64,000 nt of DNA. It comes from Pelobacter sp. Its GTDB lineage: Bacteria > Desulfobacterota > Desulfuromonadia > Geobacterales > Pseudopelobacteraceae. Numbering within the stretch: position 1 is the stretch's first letter; each line of letters begins with the position of its first letter. A model generated the notes under the pieces. The model saw only the letters and a program-made list of their open reading frames with translations. It made no database searches and was not told where the DNA came from. The stretch lies in contig JAVBXN010000023.1 of the NCBI GenBank assembly GCA_030824515.1, positions 1 through 64,000 on the forward strand, written 5' to 3'. A program made the translations under genes and the position numbers. Below, piece after piece: positions 6,892 through 15,631 of the stretch.

Positions 6892-7464
6892 TCTGCGTCC
6901 TTTTGATGGTGGCCGCGGTGTGTCTCCGGTTCTTTTCCCGCCAGCCTGACGTCCACTCTTAGGTGGTCGACTGGCCGGCGCAGTGCGCTCGCTTTTAGCT
7001 GCATCCCTGGAAGTGGCCGGGCGCGCGGGCCTGGCTGATTCCCTGGCAGCCGAAGAGCGCCCGGTTTTGGCGGATTCGTTGGCTGCGGCCGGCCGGCTGG
7101 TTCTGGCGGGGCCTTTTGCTCCCGCCGGACGCGCTTTCTCGCCATCATTGCCGGCCGCTGCCGGCCGTGCGGCTCCCTGAGGTTTTCTGCGTATGGTGGT
7201 CGAGGGGGTGCGCTCTTTCTGCGGCTTGGCAATGCTGACCACGATGCAACGGTCGATCAGGTATGTTCCGTCCAGCGTTTCGACCACTTCATTGAGATTA
7301 ACCTCGGAAAGCATCCGCACGTAGGCGCAGCGCTTGAACTCACCGGTTTGCTGGTCAACTATCAGGTGTACCGACGTAACCGGTCCCATCAGTGAAAACA
7401 GTTTGCGCAGGTCCTCTTCGGTGGCCTGCTCTGAAATGTGTCCGACGTACAGCTCTTTGGCCAT
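6889..7464 (-). CDS. RRM-domain RNA-binding protein with basic low-complexity tail
   Basis: A 191-residue protein. Residues 1-80 form one RNA recognition motif: RNP2-like ELYVGHI (4-10) and RNP1-like KRCAYVRM (about 44-51). RNP1 is atypical because its usual aromatic at the third position is Cys. Residues about 85-191 are a disordered Ala/Arg/Lys/Pro/Ser tail with repeated ARPA/AKSxR units, unlike the short Gly-rich tails of cyanobacterial Rbp proteins. It probably binds single-stranded RNA; partners are unknown. It lies 27 bp after the SDR gene in the same direction, and hairpins follow its stop. Confidence 0.82.
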   Translation of the reverse strand: MAKELYVGHISEQATEEDLRKLFSLMGPVTSVHLIVDQQTGEFKRCAYVRMLSEVNLNEVVETLDGTYLIDRCIVVSIAKPQKERTPSTTIRRKPQGAARPAAAGNDGEKARPAGAKGPARTSRPAAANESAKTGRSSAARESARPARPATSRDAAKSERTAPASRPPKSGRQAGGKRTGDTPRPPSKGRR

Positions 7465-7491
7465 GATGTTTTCCTTTATCTGAAACGGATA

Positions 7492-8256
7492 TTATTTCTG
7501 TTTCCTGTGTATCGCGAAAGGTCCCCAGGACTGATCGATCGACATCAGTTCCAGCGTGTTGACGTTGACATGCGGCGGTTGGCTGACTACCCAGCGGACG
7601 GTTTCGGCGATGTCCTCCGCGGTCAATGGCTCGGTTCCGCTGTAAACCCCGGCGGCCTGCTCGTCATCCCCCTTGAAGCGGACCTTGGAAAATTCAGTTT
7701 CGGCCATGCCGGGCTGGATGCAGCTGACGCGTACCCGCGTGCCGATCAGGTCGGAGCGCAGGTTGCGTGAAAACTGGGTTACGAAGGCCTTGGTGCCGCC
7801 GTAGACGTTGCCGCCCGGATAGGGCCAGGCTCCGGCCGTGGAGCTGATGTTGACGATATGGCCGCGGTTGCGGGCCACCATGCCGGGCAGCACCATGCGG
7901 GTGCAGTACATCAGCCCCTTGATGTTGGTGTCCACCATCGTGTCCCAGTCGTCCAGGTTCGCCTGGTGGGCCGGTTCCAGGCCCAGCGCCAGCCCGGCGT
8001 TGTTGATCAGTACATCGATGGCGTGGAAGCGTTCCGGCAGCGATTCAATCGCGCCCTGGACCGCCTCCCGATCCCGCACGTCCAGCGGGATGATCTGTAT
8101 CTCGGCGGTTGTGCCCAGTTCGTCCTGCAGTTTCAAAAGCGGATCGATACGGCGGGCGGTCAGGATCAGGCGGGAGTCGTTGGTGGCGAAGATGCGGGCG
8201 CAGGCCGCGCCGAAGCCGGAGGATGCGCCGGTGATCAGGATGGTTTTGCTGTCCAT
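7492..8256 (-). CDS. SDR-family NADP-dependent oxidoreductase (YdfG-like)
   Basis: A 254-residue classical short-chain dehydrogenase. The nucleotide motif TGASSGFG is at 9-16, NNAG about 86-89, and the catalytic Ser (NISST) and YGGTK (Tyr-x3-Lys) about 139-160. It is closest in style to YdfG, which oxidises serine and 3-hydroxy acids with NADP; the arginines after the second beta strand (TARR) favour NADP. The substrate is not determinable here. It sits between RluA and the RRM gene, all on the - strand. Confidence 0.85.
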   Translation of the reverse strand: MDSKTILITGASSGFGAACARIFATNDSRLILTARRIDPLLKLQDELGTTAEIQIIPLDVRDREAVQGAIESLPERFHAIDVLINNAGLALGLEPAHQANLDDWDTMVDTNIKGLMYCTRMVLPGMVARNRGHIVNISSTAGAWPYPGGNVYGGTKAFVTQFSRNLRSDLIGTRVRVSCIQPGMAETEFSKVRFKGDDEQAAGVYSGTEPLTAEDIAETVRWVVSQPPHVNVNTLELMSIDQSWGPFAIHRKQK

Positions 8257-8291
8257 ATGTTTGCTTCCTTGATGTCGGGTCTATTTCCAAA

Positions 8292-8310
8292 TGAGGACGC
8301 GGTGTCCTCA
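8292..8310 (-). terminator. Hairpin after rluA-type gene
   Basis: TGAGGAC (8292-8298) and GTCCTCA (8304-8310) form a perfect 7-bp stem with a 5-base loop, 15 bp beyond the RluA-family stop. On the - strand it is followed by ATTT only, so it is a weak terminator candidate. Confidence 0.4.
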
Positions 8311-8324
8311 GTGGCAGGATGATT

Positions 8325-9197
8325 TTATTGCTTTATTGCCGTAAGCACCTGCTCCCGCTCAATGCCCCGCTGCTCACACAGGCCAAGCAGCTCTTCCGGC
8401 AGCGGGGCGCAGATTGTCAGCGGACCGGCTTCCGGTCTGGCCAGTACGGTGCGGAACGAATGCAGCGCAAAGCCGGACAGTGCCGGAAAATCCCCGCCGC
8501 CATAGCGTTTGTCTGCTACGACCGGGTGGCCGATCATCGAGAGATGACGGCGGATCTGGTGCATTCGGCCGCTGATCGGCGTGACCGCCAAAAGTGCGCA
8601 GGAATCCCCCCGCACGATGGTGCGGAAAGCGGTTTGCGATTCCTTGTCGTCCAGTGGTTCGTCGATAGTGCCGCTGTCGGCCGGTTGTCCCGCCACCAGC
8701 GCCAGGTAGAGTTTGTCGAGACCGCACTCCTTTACCTGGCGGCCGTAAATGCCGGCCGAACTGGAACTCTTGGCCATGATCACCGTGCCGGACGTGCCGC
8801 GGTCCAGGCGGTTGACCGGATAGAGCTTGCAGGGGGTGCCGCGTCCGGTCATGTAGGATTGGCCGAACTCGACCAGGTTCTCCTCGATTTCTGCGGTGCG
8901 GTGCATCGGCAGTCCGGCCGGCTTGTTAACGATCACGATCTGGTCGTCTTCGTAGAGAATATCCAGCGCAGGCCTGGCGGTTGCTAGATAGCCGGTAGTG
9001 GCGCCGCTTTCCTTGAGGGTGACGGTGTCGTGCAGCGCCAGCAGCGTATCATGGTGTGCCGTGCCGCCGTTCAGTTTGGCGGCGCCGCTTTTGATAAGTT
9101 TGCGTGAATAACCGGGAGGTGCGCCCGGCATCAGCGTCCGCAGAAAGCTCTCCAGGCGCCGGAAATGGTCGTGTGGTGTAATGACAAAGGTCAGCAT
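8325..9197 (-). CDS. RluA-family 23S rRNA/tRNA pseudouridine synthase
   Basis: A 290-residue pseudouridine synthase. The catalytic motif is NRLDRGTSG with Asp132, and the KPAGLPMH block (92-99) is typical of RluA enzymes. The N-terminal 60 residues resemble an S4-like RNA-binding segment (LIKSGAAKLNGG...). The uridine it modifies (rRNA or tRNA) cannot be told from sequence. It lies 18 bp downstream of the DUF6485 gene and is probably co-transcribed with it. A hairpin follows the stop. Confidence 0.88.
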   Translation of the reverse strand: MLTFVITPHDHFRRLESFLRTLMPGAPPGYSRKLIKSGAAKLNGGTAHHDTLLALHDTVTLKESGATTGYLATARPALDILYEDDQIVIVNKPAGLPMHRTAEIEENLVEFGQSYMTGRGTPCKLYPVNRLDRGTSGTVIMAKSSSSAGIYGRQVKECGLDKLYLALVAGQPADSGTIDEPLDDKESQTAFRTIVRGDSCALLAVTPISGRMHQIRRHLSMIGHPVVADKRYGGGDFPALSGFALHSFRTVLARPEAGPLTICAPLPEELLGLCEQRGIEREQVLTAIKQ

Positions 9198-9215
9198 GAT
9201 ATTTTCAGTGGTGGA

Positions 9216-9416
9216 TCAGTTGAGGGATATTCCGTGATCGCGCATCAGATTTCTGAGCGAACGATCGTAACTTTTTTCTCCGGCCGGGGTAAACATGCAG
9301 CCGGTGGCTTCGCCGTTTTCACGATGGAAAGCTACGCACTGGCAACAGTTGCCGCGTCGGCTGCAGGCTGGGGTATAGGTGCATTTGCAATCTTCACCGG
9401 TTCTGGTGCATGACAT
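9216..9416 (-). CDS. DUF6485 family cysteine-rich small protein
   Basis: A 66-residue protein with eight cysteines, mostly in the first 41 residues (C3, C9, C11, C18, C24, C25, C27, C40), as in the DUF6485 family. A short helix (SYDRSLRNLMRDHG) ends the protein. The cysteines suggest a metal site, probably zinc. The function is unknown. It sits between DUF1385 and RluA genes on the same strand and has an AGGAG-like RBS (ccaggagacctgccATG). Confidence 0.75.
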   Translation of the reverse strand: MSCTRTGEDCKCTYTPACSRRGNCCQCVAFHRENGEATGCMFTPAGEKSYDRSLRNLMRDHGISLN

Positions 9417-9492
9417 GGCAGGTCTCCTGGTTAGTTTTCTTCGGCTCCGCTCAGGGAACGGCCGGTCGGGTGGTTGGATCTGTCCGGACCGG

Positions 9493-10422
9493 CTAAACCA
9501 CCAGCCGGTCGTCCTTGTAGCCGGCGTTGACTTCCAGCGCCTCGTTCATCGAGCGTATGGCCACTTCCAGCTGGCTGTCGTCCGGTTCGCGGGTGGTCAA
9601 CCGCTGCAGGGCCAGGCCGGGTGCGATGACCATCCTTACCAGCGGATGGTTGTCGTTCATGGCGCTCCATTTCAAAAATTCATAGGAGATGCCGGCGATC
9701 ATCGGCAACAGGAAGATGCGCGAGCCGGCCTTGAGGTAGAACGGCCACAGCTTCGGTATCAGCGAGAACACGGCGATGCTGACCAGCATCACGATCAGCA
9801 GGAAGCTGGTGCCGCAGCGCGGATGCAGGCGGCTGTAACGGCGCACGTTTTCAATGGTCAGCTCTTCTCCGGCTTCGAAGGCAAAAATCGATTTATGTTC
9901 GGCGCCATGGTACTGGAAAACCCGCTGGATGTCGCTCATGCGTGAAATGGCCCAGATGTAGGCCAGAAATACGATTACCCGGATCACACCATCCACCAGG
10001 TTGAAGATGATGTTGTTGTCGCCGATGACCGGGGTCATCAGCTTGGTCAGGTAGAGCGGAAACAGGAAAAACAGGCATATGCCGAAGCCGAAGGCAACCG
10101 TCATCGTGCCGGCCATAGCCCAGGAGGACAACTCGCCGCCCCCTTCCTTGATCCCTTCCTTGTCCTTTTCCTCTTCGGTCATGGCTTCGTTGGCCGAGAA
10201 GTTGAGGGCCTTGATGCCGATGATCAGCGAGGTGAACAGCGCCACCGCTCCCCGGATGATCGGGAGCTTGACGATTGGAAAGCGTTCCGAGAGCGGTATG
10301 GCCAGCTCTGTTTTGACGACGATCTCTCCGTCGGGTCGCCGGACCGCAATGGCAACCGCGCGCGGGGCCCGCATCATCACACCTTCAATAACCGCCTGGC
10401 CGCCAACGTGTATTTTTTCCAT
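9493..10422 (-). CDS. DUF1385 membrane protein
   Basis: A 309-residue protein starting MEKIHVGGQAVIEGVMMRAP, the signature of DUF1385. At least five hydrophobic segments are visible (about 70-90, 112-132, 148-165, 208-228, 232-250). An EHK(S) motif (YHGAEHKSI) about 174-182 is conserved in the family. The molecular role is not established; these genes commonly sit next to prfA/rpmE/rho, as here upstream of thyX, rpmE and rho. Its stop codon is part of a GCCGGTC/GACCGGC inverted repeat (9461-9493). Confidence 0.85.
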   Translation of the reverse strand: MEKIHVGGQAVIEGVMMRAPRAVAIAVRRPDGEIVVKTELAIPLSERFPIVKLPIIRGAVALFTSLIIGIKALNFSANEAMTEEEKDKEGIKEGGGELSSWAMAGTMTVAFGFGICLFFLFPLYLTKLMTPVIGDNNIIFNLVDGVIRVIVFLAYIWAISRMSDIQRVFQYHGAEHKSIFAFEAGEELTIENVRRYSRLHPRCGTSFLLIVMLVSIAVFSLIPKLWPFYLKAGSRIFLLPMIAGISYEFLKWSAMNDNHPLVRMVIAPGLALQRLTTREPDDSQLEVAIRSMNEALEVNAGYKDDRLVV

Positions 10423-10491
10423 GGATTCCTTTCAAAACGGCAACGCAATAATTCCAGCCGTTGCCTGGATGAATGCTTTAAGAAGATGCAG

Positions 10492-11187
10492 CTACTCCAG
10501 ATTCTTGTAAAACTCGCGCACTTCCTGTGTCTGTCCGCAGCAGAACCGGCCCTCCGGGCAGGGGCCGACAACGCAACCGGGGCCGGCATCTCGGAAGATT
10601 ACCGGTGCCACCTGTTTCACCAGGCGCAGCATCTCGACGCTCATCTGGCGAATCTCCCACTGGGCCCGCTGGCAGCAGCGCAGCGCGAAGAAGTGCAAGA
10701 GCTCGCGGGCGTTCATGGTCATGATGATCTTGGTCTCGGCCGCGTTGGGCAGTATATAACGGGCATCTTCGGCCGGTATCCCCATCTCGACCAGCTGGGC
10801 ATAGGCCTTGTGGACGGTCTCGGACATGAAGGCGAAAATCTGGCGCGCCTCGGGGTTTTCGGCGATCGTGTCCGGCATGATCGAGGTGAACTCCTCCTTG
10901 TGCGAAACGTAGCGTTGCGACTGCTGCGAGAACGAAGCGATCCGGTGGCGCACCAGCTGGTGCGTGGTTACCCGGGAGATGCCCTCGATGCCGAAGGTAA
11001 AGGAGGCATGCTCCAGGACCGAGTGGTGTCCCAGCGACATGATCTTTTCCAGGAAAGACTCGATGTCGGAGTCGGCCAGTTTTTCACGCAGATCGTTGAT
11101 GGAGGATGGCGAATAGCATAGCCGGGCTGCCAGAGCCACGGTACGCTCGGGATTGGGTGTGTGTTCTATCAGTGTAACGTTGTTCAT
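10492..11187 (-). CDS. thyX: FAD-dependent thymidylate synthase ThyX
   Basis: A 231-residue enzyme that methylates dUMP to dTMP using methylene-tetrahydrofolate, FAD and NADPH. The ThyX signature RHRxxSxxxxSxR is complete as RHRIASFSQQSQR (80-92). The start at 11187 (MNNVTLIEH) is chosen because upstream codons in frame run through the rpmE terminator region and do not look like protein. No ThyA is in the window. Confidence 0.92.
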   Translation of the reverse strand: MNNVTLIEHTPNPERTVALAARLCYSPSSINDLREKLADSDIESFLEKIMSLGHHSVLEHASFTFGIEGISRVTTHQLVRHRIASFSQQSQRYVSHKEEFTSIMPDTIAENPEARQIFAFMSETVHKAYAQLVEMGIPAEDARYILPNAAETKIIMTMNARELLHFFALRCCQRAQWEIRQMSVEMLRLVKQVAPVIFRDAGPGCVVGPCPEGRFCCGQTQEVREFYKNLE

Positions 11188-11271
11188 AGTGCCCTGGCGC
11201 GAGCCATGTTCAGGAAAAGAGTCGTGTTGTTCTGAAACAGGAACGCTCTGAATAGGAGAATGTGAAGATGT

Positions 11272-11306
11272 AAAAAAAGGGGATTTGCCTCGCGACAAAG
11301 CCCCTT
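11272..11306 (-). terminator. Rho-independent terminator of rpmE
   Basis: On the - strand, AAGGGG...CCCCTT (11301-11306 with 11277-11282) plus inner TTTG/CAAA pairing forms a strong stem. A run of seven T (11272-11278 complement) follows. It lies just after the rpmE stop and before thyX. Confidence 0.85.
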
Positions 11307-11328
11307 AGTGTGTCTGCGCAACGGTTGG

Positions 11329-11529
11329 TCAGATCTGACCGTAACGCTTTTTGAAACGCTCAACACGGCCGGCAGTGTCAATCAGTTTCTGCTTGCCGGT
11401 GTAGAAAGGATGGCAGGCCGAGCAGATCTCTGTATTGATCTCTTTTTTCGTGGAACGCGTCAGAAATGAGTTACCGCAAATGCAGTTAACGGTTACCTCG
11501 GAATACAGTGGGTGAATACCTTCTTTCAT
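11329..11529 (-). CDS. rpmE: 50S ribosomal protein L31, zinc-binding form
   Basis: A 66-residue L31. Cys16, Cys18, Cys36 and Cys39 are present, so this is the zinc-containing (C+) type rather than the zinc-independent YkgM type. KEGIHPxY and the [18 protein letters not shown] block are canonical. GAGGAAGAG precedes the ATG. It follows rho on the same strand, a common pairing in this group, and ends at a strong terminator. Confidence 0.95.
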   Translation of the reverse strand: MKEGIHPLYSEVTVNCICGNSFLTRSTKKEINTEICSACHPFYTGKQKLIDTAGRVERFKKRYGQI

Positions 11530-11631
11530 CTCTTCCTCCTTCAGTCTTGCTTTACAGCGTTAAGTTTATCCGAAATGAGCAGCAAATTGTAATCGTAACG
11601 ATTCAGACAGATTTATGCAACCATTTTTTAG

Positions 11632-12879
11632 CTATTTCGACATCGAATCCAGAAAATTCTGGTTGGTCTTGGCTTCGGACAGCTTGTCCAGCAGGAATTC
11701 CATGCTGTCCACAACGTTCATCGGATGGATCACCTTGCGCAGGATCCAGATCCGGTTGAGGGAGCTTTTCTCGATCAACAGCTCTTCTTTGCGGGTGCCG
11801 GACTTGTTGATGTCAATGGCCGGGAAGGTCCGTTTTTCGACCAGCTTGCGGTCCAGGTGCAGTTCCATGTTGCCGGTGCCCTTGAACTCCTCGAAGATCA
11901 CCTCGTCCATCTTGCTGCCGGTGTCAACCAGCGCGGTGGCGATGATTGTCAGCGATCCCCCCTCTTCGATGTTGCGGGCGGCGCCGAAGAAACGCTTCGG
12001 TTTCTGCAGGGCATTGGCGTCCACGCCGCCGGTCAGGATCTTGCCGGATGGCGGCAGGACCGTGTTGTAGGCGCGGGCCAGGCGGGTGATCGAGTCCAGC
12101 AGGATCACCACATCTTTTTTGTGCTCTACCAGGCGCTTTGCTTTTTCGATTACCATCTCGGCGACCTGGACGTGGCGGGTGGCCGGCTCGTCAAAGGTGG
12201 ACGAGACCACTTCGCCGTTGACCGAGCGCTGCATGTCGGTCACCTCCTCCGGGCGCTCGTCGATCAGTAGTACGATCAGATAGACTTCGGGGTGATTGGC
12301 CGCAATAGAGTTGGCGATATTCTGGATCAGCACCGTTTTTCCGGTGCGGGGCGGGGCCACGATCAGTCCGCGTTGTCCCTTGCCGATCGGGGCCACCAGT
12401 TCGATCACGCGCATCGGCATGTTGTCGGGAGTCGTCTCCAGCGTCAGCTTCTCCTGCGGGTAGAGCGGGGTCAGGTTGTCGAACAGGATCTTGTCGCGGG
12501 CGACTTCGGGCGGTTCGTGGTTGACCGATTCCACCTTCAGCAGGGCAAAGTAGCGCTCGCCTTCCTTGGGGGGGCGGATCTGCCCGGAAACGGTGTCGCC
12601 GGTGCGCAGGTTGAACCGCCTGATCTGGCTGGGGGAAACGTAAATGTCGTCGGGACCCGGCAGGTAGTTATAGTCGGTGGCCCTCAGGAAACCGAACCCG
12701 TCCTGCAGGGTTTCAAGAACACCTTCGCCGAAAATCGAGCCGTTCTGTTCGGTCTGGGCATTGAGGATGGCAAAGATCAGATCCTGTTTGCGCAGGCTGG
12801 ATGCTCCCTCGATGTTGAGATCCCTGGCAATGGTATTGAGTTCACTGATTTTTTTGCCTTTAAGTTCCTGTAAATTCAT
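11632..12879 (-). CDS. rho: Transcription termination factor Rho
   Basis: A 415-residue hexameric RNA helicase that ends transcription. It has the N-terminal helical Rho_N domain (1-45) and the RNA-binding cold-shock-like domain (about 48-120, with GFGFLR). The ATPase domain carries [17 protein letters not shown] (Walker A about 170-186), VILLDSITR and the Q-loop/R-loop region. There are no large insertions, so it is a compact E. coli-like Rho. AGGAG lies five bases before the ATG. The 309-bp region upstream is likely to hold the promoter and any autoregulatory leader. Confidence 0.95.
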   Translation of the reverse strand: MNLQELKGKKISELNTIARDLNIEGASSLRKQDLIFAILNAQTEQNGSIFGEGVLETLQDGFGFLRATDYNYLPGPDDIYVSPSQIRRFNLRTGDTVSGQIRPPKEGERYFALLKVESVNHEPPEVARDKILFDNLTPLYPQEKLTLETTPDNMPMRVIELVAPIGKGQRGLIVAPPRTGKTVLIQNIANSIAANHPEVYLIVLLIDERPEEVTDMQRSVNGEVVSSTFDEPATRHVQVAEMVIEKAKRLVEHKKDVVILLDSITRLARAYNTVLPPSGKILTGGVDANALQKPKRFFGAARNIEEGGSLTIIATALVDTGSKMDEVIFEEFKGTGNMELHLDRKLVEKRTFPAIDINKSGTRKEELLIEKSSLNRIWILRKVIHPMNVVDSMEFLLDKLSEAKTNQNFLDSMSK

Positions 12880-13188
12880 CTGTTCTCCTGCGTGTGATTT
12901 TTCATTGTATTGGATTGCAATATGATCCTGATAAGTGTTTTAGGTGTAGTCCGCAAAAAGGGCCTTTAAGCAGGTATTTATAGAGGAGTTTGCTGGAAAT
13001 TTCCTACTCACTGGATGCTTATGGATTATTAAAGAGGTTTGTTAATGCAGCACATTAAGAATGCTTAAAGGGGTTTCCGCTTTGAAATTCAGGATAAATG
13101 CTTGAAGTAGTGTCAAAGTTACCTTTTGTTTCTTGGGCTTGTCAATAAAAAACATCATTGTGCAGTATTAAAAATTGCAAATGGCAGT
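12880..13188 (-). other. Long intergenic leader region upstream of rho
   Basis: This is 309 bp between the tcdA stop and the rho start, clearly AT-richer than the neighbours. On the - strand it has TTGACA-like boxes at 13140-13145 and 13111-13116 (as TGTCAA on +) and a TATAAA at about 12978-12983, but no well-spaced -35/-10 pair. A near-palindromic AAAGGGCCTTT lies at 12957-12967. No open frame or tRNA was seen. A long untranslated rho leader is plausible since rho is often autoregulated. Confidence 0.35.
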
Positions 13189-13965
13189 TTATGTGCCCGG
13201 CTGCCGGCTCAACAGCTCATTGATTACTACTCCCGCCATGGTCAGTCCGAAGATGGAAGGCAGGTAAGAAATGCTTCCCAGGATCACGCGGCGGTTGTCG
13301 CAGCTGAACAGCTGATCGCCGCGGTTGGGGCAGATGCATTCGATACCGCAGTGACTGGCAGCGGGATTCAATTCGCGATGCTCTTCTATCGAGTACACTA
13401 CCTGGACTCCGCTGGTTATCCCGTTCTTGCGGAGTATCTTGCGCATGCTGCGGGCCATGCGGCAGTTGCGGGTGGCCGAGATGTCTCCGACCTGGATCTT
13501 GGTCGGATCGAGTTTGTTGGCGGCCCCCATGCTGGAAATTACCGGGATGCCCTGTTCGCGGCAAATGGTGATCAGGGCAGCCTTGGCGGTGAAATGGTCG
13601 ATGGCGTCCAGCACGTAATCCGGGCGCGTAGCCAGCAGCTGCGCGGCATTGTCGCCGGAGAAGAAGGCCTTGACCGGGCGGATTTCTGCGTCCGGATTTA
13701 TGTCTCGCAGGCGCGCGGCCATGACCTCCACCTTGGGCAGACCGACGGTGCCGGAGAGGGCGTGAATCTGGCGGTTGACGTTGGTCAGGCAGATGTCGTC
13801 AAAATCCACCAGCGTAATCCGGCCGACACCGGCCCTTCCCAGCGCTTCGGCGGCATAGCTGCCGACTCCGCCGATGCCGCAGATCATCACGTGACTGTCG
13901 GCCAGCCGGGAGAGCCCTTCCCTGCCGATCAGCAGTTCCGTGCGCGAGAAACGGTGCAGGCTCAT
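13189..13965 (-). CDS. tcdA: tRNA threonylcarbamoyladenosine dehydratase
   Basis: A 258-residue E1-like (ThiF/MoeB/HesA family) enzyme that cyclises t6A to ct6A in tRNA with ATP. It has GIGGVGSYAAEALGRAGVG (about 29-47, ATP site), DFDD and the NVNRQ block. C-terminal cysteines (CGIECICPN) follow the usual family position. The start at 13965 forms an ATGA overlap with the upstream GT9 stop, which argues against the longer upstream frame. Coupling of a tRNA modification gene to an LPS glycosyltransferase is probably positional. Confidence 0.88.
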   Translation of the reverse strand: MSLHRFSRTELLIGREGLSRLADSHVMICGIGGVGSYAAEALGRAGVGRITLVDFDDICLTNVNRQIHALSGTVGLPKVEVMAARLRDINPDAEIRPVKAFFSGDNAAQLLATRPDYVLDAIDHFTAKAALITICREQGIPVISSMGAANKLDPTKIQVGDISATRNCRMARSMRKILRKNGITSGVQVVYSIEEHRELNPAASHCGIECICPNRGDQLFSCDNRRVILGSISYLPSIFGLTMAGVVINELLSRQPGT

Positions 13966-14999
13966 TTCTGATCTGTCATTCTGTAGTTCATCTGTGTTTC
14001 TTTCAAACCCAGCAGTTCCTCCGCCAGTTGTAGAATCTCCGATTCGGGAATGTCGCATACCGAGTAATCGGTCGCGTCCGGTTTGCGGAGGTTGACCCGT
14101 GATGCGGTCTTGATGACCCGGTTGATCTCCGTGGGGCAGATGCAGACCGGCGTGGCTCCGAAAAGCGTGATCGAAGGTATCCCGCAGCCCCAGGCGATGT
14201 GTGTCGGTCCCGAATCTCCACCGATCACCAGATCGCAACGTCCGACGGCCGCCTTGAGCTGGTTGAGGTTCAGCCGTGGCAGGACACGGACGTTGGCGGC
14301 TTTGTTCGCGATCAGCTCCGCGGTTTGAAGTTCCTGTTGATTGCCGTGGCAGATCAGGATGTTTTCGCCCAGCATCTCCGCCAGCCGGCTGAACTTTTCC
14401 GGTGGATAGTTCTTGTAAGCGGCGCTTGTCTCCGGCACGAAGATGATGTTTCTTTTCTGCTGTTCAAAATACTCATCGGTGATGGTGCGGTCCTCATCAC
14501 CCCAGAACAGGAACGGCTCAGGACGGGAGAGGTCGGTTGTCCGGAAATCCAGTCCAAGGCTGCCGCAGGCCAGTGCCGCGTAACGGCTGGCGGCCGGCAG
14601 TTCCAGCGGAACCGGTATGCGGTGGTCGTAGAACAGGCCGGCTAGCGGTTCCTTCAGCATCTGCCGCGCGAATCCGTGGCGGGGCCCGCCCATGATGGCT
14701 GCTACGACCGCTGATTTCAGCAGGCCGTGCAGGTCTATCACCGCATCAAAAGCGCCGAAGGATGACAGGTGCCGGTACTCGGCAACCAGGGCGGTCAGCG
14801 ACTTCTTCTTTTTCAAACTTTTCAGGTCAACCCGGACCACCTGGCGGATGTCGGGGTGGTGGTCGAGGATGTCGGCGAAGCGTTTGTCGGCGGCCCAGGT
14901 GATGTGGCAGTCGGGCAGGTGCCGCCGGATAATCTGCAGCGAGGCCATGCCGAGGATAATGTCACCCAGCGATGTGAGCCTGACAAAAGCGATGTTCAT
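13962..14999 (-). CDS. Glycosyltransferase family 9 (heptosyltransferase-like)
   Basis: A 345-residue GT-B enzyme of the ADP-heptose:LPS heptosyltransferase family. The N-terminal RLTSLGDIILGMASL is typical of the acceptor domain, and the C-terminal GGDSGPTHIAWGCGIPSITL (about 253-272) is the nucleotide-sugar site. It probably adds a heptose or related sugar to the LPS inner core at the cytoplasmic face. It is one of four GT9 genes here, and its exact linkage is not predictable. It lies 3 bp after the DUF4254 gene and overlaps tcdA by 4 bp. Confidence 0.85.
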   Translation of the reverse strand: MNIAFVRLTSLGDIILGMASLQIIRRHLPDCHITWAADKRFADILDHHPDIRQVVRVDLKSLKKKKSLTALVAEYRHLSSFGAFDAVIDLHGLLKSAVVAAIMGGPRHGFARQMLKEPLAGLFYDHRIPVPLELPAASRYAALACGSLGLDFRTTDLSRPEPFLFWGDEDRTITDEYFEQQKRNIIFVPETSAAYKNYPPEKFSRLAEMLGENILICHGNQQELQTAELIANKAANVRVLPRLNLNQLKAAVGRCDLVIGGDSGPTHIAWGCGIPSITLFGATPVCICPTEINRVIKTASRVNLRKPDATDYSVCDIPESEILQLAEELLGLKETQMNYRMTDQK

Positions 15000-15002
15000 G
15001 CC

Positions 15003-15608
15003 TTAGGCTTTTGACCGGTACAGTTCAGGATTCAGGGAGGGATCGTTGTACATCTTGAACTGCTTGTAGAGCTTCATGGTCTTTTTTCCGCCGACATAAT
15101 CGTCGAGCAGTTCTCCAAGCGCCCTGTAAAGGTCGTAGCGCTGCAGCTTCAGCACCGCCAGGCGGTGCAGCGACCGTTCGCGATGGTCGGAGTCGATGTC
15201 GTCCCGGCGGCTGTCCTCATCCATGTGGTAGACTTTCAGCGACATGATCGAAATCCGGTCGACGATGCTACCGGGGGTTTCGGAGTTGATCCGTTCCTCC
15301 GGTGAAGCAGGGGCGGCTTTTGAAACTTCGGCCAGGATTGCTTCGTCGAGTTTTTCAATCAGATCGTTACGCTGCTGGTTTAGTTTATCTATGGCGCGTT
15401 TGACGGTGGCGATGGCGCTGTCATCAACGTCGGTGCGGCGGGCCTTGTCCTCTTCGTGCCAGAGCAGGTAATTGCGCCAGGCCAGCTCCAGTGCCAGCGG
15501 ATTGGCGGAAACCCCTGGGACGGCAAAAGTAGAGGCGTCCGTGTGCCAGAAGGATATGCAGCGGTCAAATACGTCTTCGAGTCCGGTAAGGTTCATGGTG
15601 TTCAACAT
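15003..15608 (-). CDS. DUF4254 domain protein
   Basis: A 201-residue soluble, mostly helical protein that fits DUF4254 along its whole length. Recognisable stretches are [15 protein letters not shown] (about 45-59) and a C-terminal [20 protein letters not shown]. The role is unknown. It lies between two heptosyltransferase-type genes, which suggests a part in LPS core assembly. Charged helices ([18 protein letters not shown]) could mediate protein contacts. No catalytic motif was recognised. Confidence 0.75.
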   Translation of the reverse strand: MLNTMNLTGLEDVFDRCISFWHTDASTFAVPGVSANPLALELAWRNYLLWHEEDKARRTDVDDSAIATVKRAIDKLNQQRNDLIEKLDEAILAEVSKAAPASPEERINSETPGSIVDRISIMSLKVYHMDEDSRRDDIDSDHRERSLHRLAVLKLQRYDLYRALGELLDDYVGGKKTMKLYKQFKMYNDPSLNPELYRSKA

Positions 15609-15631
15609 GAGATGTCCTTTTTGTTCGTGAA

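Noticed and set aside
11188-11298. N-terminal extension of thyX
   Set aside because: It reads through the rpmE terminator and lacks similarity to ThyX.
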